A DNA stretch of 9,086 nt from CALXCT01 sp964422185. GTDB lineage: Bacteria > Bacillota > Clostridia > Oscillospirales > Oscillospiraceae. The notes beneath the pieces are model-generated. The model searched no databases. It worked only from the letters and a program-made list of their open reading frames with translations, and was not told where the DNA came from. The position numbers were made by a program, and so were the translations under genes. Positions 1 to 5,753 of the stretch are shown one piece after another; the stretch's first letter is position 1, and every line of letters begins with the position of its first letter. The stretch lies in the NCBI GenBank assembly GCA_964422185.1, contig CAYRAG010000060.1, positions 1-9,086 of the forward strand, in the 5' to 3' direction.

Positions 1-89
1 CTCATCCGCGGATCGCATCCGGAGGGTTCGCCGGCCGGCGGGTGTTCCGGTGCCCAGGGGCGGATCCGGCCGGGCAGGGAAAAAATCTC

Positions 90-118
90 TTGACAAACCC
101 GGCGTATGGGGCTATAAT
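90..118 (+). promoter_or_regulatory. sigma-A promoter of the T-box/asnB transcript
   Basis: A perfect -35 box TTGACA (90-95) and a perfect -10 box TATAAT (113-118) are separated by exactly 17 bases. Transcription should begin near 125. This gives a leader of about 320 bases before the asnB start codon, which the T-box riboswitch fills. Confidence 0.93.
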
Positions 119-227
119 CCACGCAAATTCAACTTTGACGAAACGCGTTGAGGAAGACAAGTACCGGCGGAAACGGTCCGCAGCGAGCGGGGGAGGATGG
201 GAGCCCCGCGGCAGGCCCGGCGGGAAT

Positions 228-230
228 AAC
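228..230 (+). promoter_or_regulatory. T-box specifier codon AAC (Asn)
   Basis: AAC sits on the 3' side of Stem I, after GGAAT and before ACTTCGGAGC, which is where the specifier and its following purine lie in T-box leaders. A register three bases upstream reads AAT, again Asn. Only the out-of-phase UAA would break the assignment. The downstream gene, an asparagine synthetase, agrees with an Asn reading. Confidence 0.75.
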
Positions 231-381
231 ACTTCGGAGCGGCAGGCTGAACCCCGCGGGAACCGCGGGCAGTAGGTGAGACGGAAAGCGACCGTTAGAG
301 CGCAAGAGCCTGACTGGGCTCGAAAAGGAGACTGAGGGTCAAAGGCGATCGGATCGGTAACTTAGGTGGCACCGCGGATTG

Positions 382-429
382 GCAGCGATTCGTCCTAAAG
401 TATGGGACGGAGCGCTGCGTTTATTTTTT
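382..429 (+). terminator. T-box-controlled intrinsic terminator (attenuator)
   Basis: The stem has 5' arm 382-395 and 3' arm 404-418 (outer GCAGCG/CGCTGC, inner CGTCC/GGGACG) around an 8-base loop, followed by a T-rich run at 420-429. Its 5' arm contains the CCTAA partner of the T-box antiterminator, so the two structures exclude each other. It ends 15 bases before the asnB start codon. Confidence 0.9.
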
Positions 430-444
430 CCGGAGGTGTCATTT

Positions 445-2025
445 ATGTGTTCGATTATCGGATTCAGCCGCAGAAGCGTGAGCAGGGAGAAACTGGAGGA
501 GTGCTTTGCGCGCAGCAAGTCCCGGGGCCCTGATATGACCCGGATCGTGGAGACGGAAAAGGGCTATCTGGGATTCCACCGCCTGGCGATTATGGGCCTG
601 CAGCCGGAGGGCATGCAGCCGTTCGAGCTGGACGGGGACATGGTGGTCTGCAACGGCGAGCTGTACGGGTTCCGGCCGCTGAAGAAAGAGCTGCTGAGTA
701 TGGGATATCATTTCCAGAGCGGCTCGGACTGCGAGATCATTCTGCCGATGTACCGGGAGTTCGGGCTGGGGATGTTCGCCATGCTGGACGCGGAGTTTGC
801 CATGGTGATCTGCGACGGCAGGACGGGGGAGCTGGTGGCCGCCCGGGATCCCATCGGGATCCGGCCGCTGTACTACGGCTACTGCGCGGACGGGGCCATC
901 GCGTTCGCCAGCGAGCCCAAGTGCCTGACCGGCCTGTGCGACCGGATTTTGCCGTTCCCGCCCGGCTGCTACTACGCGGACGGGAAATTTGTCCGGTACT
1001 GCGACCCGACGGAGGTGACCGCGTACCACGGGGAGGATCTGGAGACCACCTGCACCCATATCCGGCGCATTCTCATCGACGCCATTGACAAGCGCCTGGA
1101 TTCGGACGCCCCTCTGGGCTTCCTGCTCTCCGGCGGCCTGGACTCCAGCCTGGTCTGCGCCGTGGCCGCCAGGCTCATGAACAGGCCGATCCGCACTTTC
1201 GCCATCGGGATGGACACGGATCCCATCGACCTGAAGTACGCCAGGCAGGTGGCGGAGTACCTGGGCGCGGAACACACCGAGGTGATCATGACCCGGCAGG
1301 AGGTGCTGGACAGCCTGGAGCCTGTCATTGCGGCCCTGGGGACCTGGGATATCACCACCATCCGGGCGAGCATCGGGATGTATCTGTGCTGCCGGGCGAT
1401 CCACGAGCACACGGATATCCGGGTGCTGCTCACCGGGGAGATCAGCGATGAGCTGTTCGGGTACAAGTACACGGATTTCGCGCCCGGCGCCGAGGCGTTT
1501 CAGGCGGAGTCCGTCAAACGGATCCGGGAGCTTCACATGTACGATGTGCTGCGGGCGGACCGCTGCATCAGCGTCAACTCCCTGGAGGCGCGGGTGCCGT
1601 TCGGGGATCTGGATTTCGTGCGCTATGTCATGGCCATTGACCCGGCCATGAAGATGAACACCTACCACAAGGGCAAGTACCTGCTGCGCCACGCGTTTGA
1701 GGGGGACTGGCTGCCGCGGGACATCCTGTACCGGGAGAAAGCCGCGTTCTCGGACGCCGTGGGACACTCCATGGTGGACGATCTGAAGGAGTACGCGGAG
1801 GAGCGGTACACGGACGCCGAGTTTGAACAGAAGCGCGGGGCGTACACCTACTGCCCGCCCTTTACGAAAGAGAGCCTGCTCTACCGGGAGATCTTCGAGA
1901 AGTACTACCCCGGACAGGCGCATATGATCAAGGATTTCTGGATGCCCAACCGGGAGTGGGAGGGCTGCGATGTCCAGGATCCCTCCGCCCGGGTGCTGTC
2001 CAACTACGGCGAGAGCGGCGTCTGA
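445..2025 (+). CDS. asnB: asparagine synthetase B, glutamine-hydrolysing
   Basis: This enzyme converts aspartate, glutamine and ATP to asparagine, glutamate, AMP and PPi in the cytoplasm. The protein is 526 residues, close to the roughly 550 of E. coli AsnB. The N-terminal class II glutamine amidotransferase domain spans about residues 2-190: nucleophile Cys2 directly after the initiator Met, Arg46 in HRLAIM, NGE (70-72) and SDCE (94-97). The synthetase domain follows, with the PP-loop SGGLDSS (229-235), TGEISDELFGY (330-340) and EARVPFGD (381-388). The start at 445 is set by the need to expose Cys2 and by a GGAGG site at 432-436, eight bases upstream. A longer in-frame reading from 379 would run through the leader terminator and is wrong. 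Expression is likely controlled by the tRNA-Asn T-box leader. A strong terminator follows 47 bases after the stop. Confidence 0.96.
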   Translation: MCSIIGFSRRSVSREKLEECFARSKSRGPDMTRIVETEKGYLGFHRLAIMGLQPEGMQPFELDGDMVVCNGELYGFRPLKKELLSMGYHFQSGSDCEIILPMYREFGLGMFAMLDAEFAMVICDGRTGELVAARDPIGIRPLYYGYCADGAIAFASEPKCLTGLCDRILPFPPGCYYADGKFVRYCDPTEVTAYHGEDLETTCTHIRRILIDAIDKRLDSDAPLGFLLSGGLDSSLVCAVAARLMNRPIRTFAIGMDTDPIDLKYARQVAEYLGAEHTEVIMTRQEVLDSLEPVIAALGTWDITTIRASIGMYLCCRAIHEHTDIRVLLTGEISDELFGYKYTDFAPGAEAFQAESVKRIRELHMYDVLRADRCISVNSLEARVPFGDLDFVRYVMAIDPAMKMNTYHKGKYLLRHAFEGDWLPRDILYREKAAFSDAVGHSMVDDLKEYAEERYTDAEFEQKRGAYTYCPPFTKESLLYREIFEKYYPGQAHMIKDFWMPNREWEGCDVQDPSARVLSNYGESGV

Positions 2026-2071
2026 CCGCCCTTTCCGGCAACCGCGGGGAAGAGGCACGCGCACGGAACAG

Positions 2072-2117
2072 AAAAACAGGGGGCGGGGAACCTTTCGGCT
2101 CCCCGCCCCCTGTTTTT
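2072..2117. terminator. bidirectional intrinsic terminator between asnB and the ATP-grasp gene
   Basis: An exact 18-base-pair inverted repeat, AAAAACAGGGGGCGGGGA (2072-2089) with TCCCCGCCCCCTGTTTTT (2100-2117), surrounds a 10-base loop. The A-run on one side and the T-run on the other give a U-tail in both directions. It can therefore end asnB (+) and the convergent ATP-grasp gene (-), whose stop codon is only 15 bases away. Confidence 0.95.
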
Positions 2118-2132
2118 CACGGCGGGATAAGG

Positions 2133-3344
2133 TCAGGATTTCTCCTCCGGGCGGGGCTTCTCCTCAAACGCGGTCTGGATGAAGTCCTCCACGCCGTCCA
2201 TGGTGTCGTAGCACGCGATGCACACCTGGTTGCCCATGGTGCCGGCCAGGGCCTCCGGCATCCGGGTGAACAGCCGGGCGTGTTTGCCGCAGTACGCCTG
2301 GAGCTGGGTCATGGTCAGGGTGTAGTCCGTCTCATCCCGGCGGCCGGCATAGACGCAGTAGCTCTTCTCGCCGTCGTAGCTGTGGCGGCACTCGTCAAAG
2401 GCCACCATGTCTGCCCAGATCTGGTACACATCCGCGCTCTGGCTGAAGTTGAGCATGTCCGGGGTGTAGCCGCCCGCGGGGCGCATGTTGACCTCCAGCG
2501 CCACGATGTCGCCCTTTTTGCCAAGGCCCTCCTTGTCCTGCGTGAGGCGGAAGAACTCCAGGTGGAAGAACCGGCTGGTGGCGTGGAACGCTTTCAGGGT
2601 TGCTTTGCCCGCGGCCTCCACATCCGCGGGAACCTCCTTGTCCACATAGTAGAAAGTGGGGACATGCTCGTTGACCATGTCCATGATGGAGTTTCTCGTG
2701 ATGTGGCTGGCGGCGAACAGCACCTCGCCTCTGGAGTTGCACACGCCGTCATAGGTCGTGACCGCGCCGGGGACATACTCCTCCATGAGGTAGGGCACAT
2801 CCGGGGGATCCAGGAAGAACTCGCCCATCTCCTCGTCACTCTGCAGCTTCCAGGTGGCGATGGCCCCCACGCCGTTGTCCGGCTTGACCACAATGGGGTA
2901 GCCCACCTCCTCCGCGAAAGCCAGGCCGTCCTCCAGATTGGTCACGGGGGCGCACCGGGCGCAGGGGAGACCGGCCTTTTTGTAGAAGTCCTTCATGGCC
3001 AGCTTGCTCTTGAAGCGCCAGATCTCATCCGCCTTCAGGCCGGTGGTGATGTTGAAATCCGTGCGCAGCTGGGCATCCAGCTCCAGCCAGTACTCGTTGT
3101 TGCTCTCCAGCCAGTCGATCTTGCCGTACCGGCCCGTGAAATAGCCCACCGCCCGGAGCACCTGGTCGTAATCCTCCAGGCTGTCCACCCGGTAGTACTC
3201 CGTGAGCGCCCACTTCAGATCCGGGTGCAGGGAGTCGTAGGCGGTGTCTCCCACACCCAGCACATTGACGCCGTTCTCATGCAGACGGATGCAGAACCAG
3301 CGGTACGACTCGGGGAAGTTTGGGGAGATAAACACAAAATTCAT
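2133..3344 (-). CDS. ATP-grasp domain ligase, substrate unknown
   Basis: This 403-residue protein has the ATP-grasp fold, which forms amide or similar bonds by activating a carboxylate as an acyl-phosphate. Residues 1-100 look like the Rossmann-like pre-ATP-grasp domain (MNFVFISPNFPESYRW). Lys114 and Lys154 (IVVKPDNGVGA, 151-161) are candidate ATP-binding lysines. YLMEEYVPGA (185-194) is the adenine/hinge strand. LEVNMRPAGG (283-292) carries the Glu284/Asn286 pair expected to hold Mg2+. The start is supported by AAGGAGGG (plus positions 3351-3358), seven bases upstream of the ATG, and a promoter with a short leader. It is convergent with asnB and divergent from an esterase-family gene. The acid and amine substrates cannot be read from the sequence. 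Carboxylate-amine ligase is the best general description; biotin-carboxylase-type or purine-biosynthesis roles look less likely because their characteristic extra domains are absent. Confidence 0.85.
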   Translation of the reverse strand: MNFVFISPNFPESYRWFCIRLHENGVNVLGVGDTAYDSLHPDLKWALTEYYRVDSLEDYDQVLRAVGYFTGRYGKIDWLESNNEYWLELDAQLRTDFNITTGLKADEIWRFKSKLAMKDFYKKAGLPCARCAPVTNLEDGLAFAEEVGYPIVVKPDNGVGAIATWKLQSDEEMGEFFLDPPDVPYLMEEYVPGAVTTYDGVCNSRGEVLFAASHITRNSIMDMVNEHVPTFYYVDKEVPADVEAAGKATLKAFHATSRFFHLEFFRLTQDKEGLGKKGDIVALEVNMRPAGGYTPDMLNFSQSADVYQIWADMVAFDECRHSYDGEKSYCVYAGRRDETDYTLTMTQLQAYCGKHARLFTRMPEALAGTMGNQVCIACYDTMDGVEDFIQTAFEEKPRPEEKS

Positions 3345-3373
3345 CCCGATCCCTCCTTGTTTCTTTTGGCAAA

Positions 3374-3402
3374 AGTATAATCCGGGGCGGGAAAAATTGC
3401 AA
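3374..3402 (-). promoter_or_regulatory. promoter of the ATP-grasp gene
   Basis: On the minus strand, a -35 box TTGCAA (plus 3397-3402) and a -10 box TATACT (plus 3374-3379) are spaced by 17 bases. Transcription should start near 3367, leaving a leader of about 22 bases that contains the ribosome binding site. The -35 box lies inside the 8-base palindrome ATTGCAAT (3396-3403). Confidence 0.7.
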
Positions 3403-3437
3403 TAGCCTGGAAGGCGGCCCGCGCCTGTTTTGCCGTC

Positions 3438-3466
3438 TTGTCATTCCTCCCGGGTCGTAGTATAAT
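3438..3466 (+). promoter_or_regulatory. promoter of the esterase-family gene
   Basis: TTGTCA (3438-3443) and a perfect TATAAT (3461-3466) are spaced by 17 bases. Transcription should start near 3473, giving an 85-base leader. That leader contains a small hairpin CGGCC/GGCCG (3497-3501 with 3508-3512). The predicted start is about 105 bases from that of the divergent ATP-grasp gene. Confidence 0.85.
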
Positions 3467-3557
3467 GCCGATGTCGCGAAAGCCGCCCGGGTCGCACGGC
3501 CGGAACAGGCCGCGCCGGGGTTCGGCGTACGCGGGAAACAATTTTGGAGGAATCTGA

Positions 3558-4298
3558 GTGCGTATCGAATACTACAAAGAATACAGCGGGCATCTGGGAC
3601 GGGAGATGGAATTCAAGGTGTACGGCCATACCGGAAAGCCGGTGCTGGCCGTGCCGTGCCAGAACGGACGCTTTTATGACTGGGAGGGCTTCGGCATGCT
3701 GGAGACCCTCGGGGACTATCTGGAGGGCGGCGTGCTGCAGCTGTTCACGCTGGATACCATTGACGGCGAGACGGTGTCCCGGATCGGGGGAGAGCCCCGG
3801 GAGCGGGTGCGCCGCCACGAGGCGTGGTTCCAGTATGTGACGGACGAGCTGGTACCCATGATCCGGGAGATCAACGGCACCGGACAGGACATCCTGTCCA
3901 CCGGGTTCTCCATGGGCGCGTACCACGCGGCGAATTTCTTCTACCGCCGCCCGGATCTCTTTGACCGCCTCATCGCCCTGTCCGGGGTGTACGACACCCA
4001 CGACATGTACGGGGGCTACATGGACGAGGTGGTCTATCTCAACGATCCGTGCGCCAGCATCGCCAACATGCCGGCGGATCACCCGTATCTGCGCATGTAC
4101 AACGAGAGGAAGAGCGTCATCTGCGTCGGGCAGGGCGCCTGGGAGGATATGCTCCTGGCGGGAACCCGCCGCTTTGACGCGGTGCTCAAGGCAAAAGGGG
4201 TCAACACCTGGGTGGACTACTGGGGCTACGATGTCAACCACGACTGGCCGTGGTGGAAAAGGCAGATCCGGTATTTCCTGCCGTATGTTCTGAACTGA
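3558..4298 (+). CDS. esterase-family alpha/beta hydrolase
   Basis: The 246-residue protein resembles the putative-esterase (esterase D/antigen 85-like) family of alpha/beta hydrolases. The nucleophile elbow is GFSMG (116-120) with Ser118. The likely catalytic histidine is His228 in the conserved-looking C-terminal stretch YDVNHDWPWW (224-233). The acid may be Asp197 in GQGAWED or another nearby Asp/Glu. No signal peptide or membrane segment is seen, so it is probably cytoplasmic. The start is a GTG placed seven bases after GGAGG (3546-3550); no better in-frame ATG is available. A consensus promoter lies upstream and a terminator follows six bases after the stop, so it is probably transcribed alone. 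It is divergent from the ATP-grasp ligase gene, which suggests a linked substrate such as hydrolysing a ligase product or supplying a precursor, but this is inference. The true substrate is unknown. Confidence 0.87.
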   Translation: MRIEYYKEYSGHLGREMEFKVYGHTGKPVLAVPCQNGRFYDWEGFGMLETLGDYLEGGVLQLFTLDTIDGETVSRIGGEPRERVRRHEAWFQYVTDELVPMIREINGTGQDILSTGFSMGAYHAANFFYRRPDLFDRLIALSGVYDTHDMYGGYMDEVVYLNDPCASIANMPADHPYLRMYNERKSVICVGQGAWEDMLLAGTRRFDAVLKAKGVNTWVDYWGYDVNHDWPWWKRQIRYFLPYVLN

Positions 4299-4303
4299 GA
4301 CAG

Positions 4304-4338
4304 AAAAAGAGGGCGGCGCACGCACCGCTCTCTTTTTT
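4304..4338. terminator. bidirectional terminator between the esterase and K+ channel genes
   Basis: AAAAAGAGGGCGG (4304-4316) pairs with CCGCTCTCTTTTTT (4325-4338) across an 8-base loop, with one G-T wobble. The T-run serves the + strand esterase gene. The opposite A-run gives a U-tail for the minus-strand channel gene, whose stop lies at 4379-4381. Confidence 0.9.
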
Positions 4339-4378
4339 CAGCAGTGGACAAAACATTGTCCCGCCGCGGATCCGGGTT

Positions 4379-5593
4379 TTAGATCTCGATGGTCTCCGCC
4401 ACATCTTTCAGGTGGGACTTCGTGTACAGAATGACCTTGTCCTCCGCCTGGAGAACCATGTCCCCGTTGGGGATCAGCGTCCGCTTTCCCCGCCGGACCA
4501 TGACGATAATGGTCTGCCGGGAGATGTCCAGATCCCGGATGGCCGTGCCGTTCCAGGGATGCTGCTCCCCCAGCACGATCTCCTTCAGCTCGATATGGCC
4601 CTCGTTGCCCACGGACTCCGCGCCCAGCACCAGGGTGTCCCCCGCACGGAGGATCACATCGCCCCGGGGGATGACAATCTCCTTCCCGCGCTGGATGACC
4701 GCCACAATGACGCCGGAGGGCAGGCCCAGATCCACGATCTTCTGCTCCACCCAGCGGTCTCCGGGCGCCAGGGTGAATTTGATGAAGTGGATGTCCTCCT
4801 CCCGGCCGTACTCGCTCAGGCGCTTGATCCGGGAGTACTGATCGACGAATCCGGCGGAGATGATACCGGTGGGAATGGCCACCATGCCCACCCCCAGGAA
4901 AGTGAGCACGATGCTGAAGATCTGGCCCATGGGGGTGATGGGGTAGATATCCCCGTAGCCCACGGTGAGCAGCGTGGACACCGCCCACCAGATGCCGGAG
5001 AATGCGCTGGTGAACACATCCGGCTGCGCATCGTGCTCCAGGCTGTACATGCAAAGGCTGGAGGCCAGCATCAGCACGAGAATGATGAACACGGAGGAGA
5101 TCAGCTGCTGTTTCTTGCTGCTGATGACCTCGGCGATGACATTCAGGGAGTCGTAGTACGCGTTGATACGGAACAGCCGGAAGATGCGCACGACCCGGAA
5201 CATGCGGAACGCCACCGCGCCGGCGGGGAAGAAGATGGGCAGGAAATAGGGCAGGAAAGACAGCAGGTCTACAATGCCCGTGAACGAGAGGACATACTTC
5301 AAAACCGCCTTTTTGGGCGGCAGCTTCGGATAGAGGTACCTGGCGGTACACACCCGCAGCACATAGTCCACGGCGAAGAACATCACCGTGACGGCCTCCA
5401 CGATCAGCAGCAGGTGCTGGCAGGCGGCCCGGATGGACTCGAAGGTGTACAGCACGCTGACTACCAGGTTGACCACGATGGCGATGGTGTTGAGCAGGTC
5501 GTAGCCCCGGCTGACGCGATCCGTGGCCGCGCCGACATTCACGATCTCCGCCAGCCGTTTGCCTCTGCGCTCCCAGGTACGCTTGTCCGCCAT
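4379..5593 (-). CDS. voltage-sensor K+ channel with tandem RCK_C domains
   Basis: This 404-residue protein is a six-transmembrane potassium channel. S1 to S3 fall at about residues 32-50, 60-82 and 100-120. S4 (128-146) has arginines at every third position (130, 133, 136, 139, 142), the voltage-sensor pattern. S5 is about 162-185, the selectivity filter TVGYGD is 210-215, and S6 is about 222-248. The cytoplasmic tail holds two RCK_C (TrkA_C) domains, about 268-335 and 337-400, each with the RGK..(I/L)IP.GD.(I/V)L core. No RCK_N (NAD-binding Rossmann) domain is present. The ATG at 5593 is chosen over a TTG two codons upstream because GGCGGGG sits six bases before the ATG but abuts the TTG. 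A promoter is visible upstream. It is divergent from a CPA2 antiporter with the same C-terminal domain pair. K+ selectivity is well supported; voltage gating and the RCK_C ligand are inference. Confidence 0.92.
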   Translation of the reverse strand: MADKRTWERRGKRLAEIVNVGAATDRVSRGYDLLNTIAIVVNLVVSVLYTFESIRAACQHLLLIVEAVTVMFFAVDYVLRVCTARYLYPKLPPKKAVLKYVLSFTGIVDLLSFLPYFLPIFFPAGAVAFRMFRVVRIFRLFRINAYYDSLNVIAEVISSKKQQLISSVFIILVLMLASSLCMYSLEHDAQPDVFTSAFSGIWWAVSTLLTVGYGDIYPITPMGQIFSIVLTFLGVGMVAIPTGIISAGFVDQYSRIKRLSEYGREEDIHFIKFTLAPGDRWVEQKIVDLGLPSGVIVAVIQRGKEIVIPRGDVILRAGDTLVLGAESVGNEGHIELKEIVLGEQHPWNGTAIRDLDISRQTIIVMVRRGKRTLIPNGDMVLQAEDKVILYTKSHLKDVAETIEI

Positions 5594-5646
5594 ACACAAC
5601 CCCGCCTGTCCGCTCCCGGCCGCGAAGACCGGGAAGATTCGCCCCT

Positions 5647-5675
5647 ATTCTACAACGGGCCGGACAGGATTGCAA
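5647..5675 (-). promoter_or_regulatory. promoter of the K+ channel gene
   Basis: On the minus strand, TTGCAA (plus 5670-5675) and TAGAAT (plus 5647-5652) are spaced by 17 bases, placing the start of transcription near 5640 and giving a leader of about 47 bases. The -35 box lies within the 10-base perfect palindrome GATTGCAATC (5668-5677). An 8-base inverted repeat, CCTGTCCG (5605-5612) and CGGACAGG (5661-5668), brackets the -10 box. Confidence 0.68.
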
Positions 5676-5715
5676 TCACTCCTTTGTGCCCCGGGCCTCC
5701 GGGCCCCCCGCGGGG
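5668..5715. other. palindrome and GC-rich hairpin in the channel/antiporter divergent region
   Basis: GATTGCAATC (5668-5677) is a perfect palindrome overlapping the channel gene's -35 box and could be an operator. Just downstream, CCCCG (5689-5693) can pair with CGGGG (5711-5715) around a GGCC/GGCC inner stem, in what would be the antiporter leader. No convincing -10 box for the antiporter was found in the gap, so its promoter is unresolved. Confidence 0.35.
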
Positions 5716-5753
5716 ACACCGGACGGATCCTGTTTCTGGAGGAGGATAGTCCC

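Larger units (their letters stand above)
126..430 (+). promoter_or_regulatory. T-box riboswitch, tRNA-Asn specific, controlling asnB
   Basis: The T-box sequence AGGTGGCACCGCGG (364-377) closely matches the family consensus AGGGTGGNACCGCG. An antiterminator can form by pairing TTAGG (362-366) with CCTAA (394-398) and GCG with CGT inside it. The competing structure is an intrinsic terminator at 382-429. Upstream, Stem I landmarks are visible: the AGCGAG bulge (182-187), an apical hairpin GCGGGG/CCCCGC (187-192 with 204-209), and a specifier region GGGAATAACAC (222-232). The likely specifier codon is AAC (228-230, Asn); the overlapping AAT is also Asn. The UGGC of the T-box bulge would pair with a GCCA acceptor end, which fits the G discriminator base of bacterial tRNA-Asn. 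Uncharged tRNA-Asn should favour the antiterminator and switch asnB on. Stem I was folded by eye only. Confidence 0.93.

Noticed and set aside
379..444. N-terminal extension of asnB to 379
   Set aside because: It would translate the T-box terminator and place residues before the Cys2 nucleophile, which must follow the initiator Met. A good GGAGG site supports 445.
439..5749. Long open frames opposite or out of phase with real genes (439-2064 -, 1956-3380 +, 3441-4325 -, 4250-5749 +, 4338-5675 -)
   Set aside because: They mirror recognised genes on the other strand or in another frame. Their translations are rich in His, Arg, Gly and Pro with no domain signal, a usual product of GC-rich codon usage.
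5523..5753. Extension of the antiporter start to 5523
   Set aside because: It overlaps the channel gene and its promoter, and the added residues show no membrane or antiporter pattern. ATG 5754 has a strong GGAGG.
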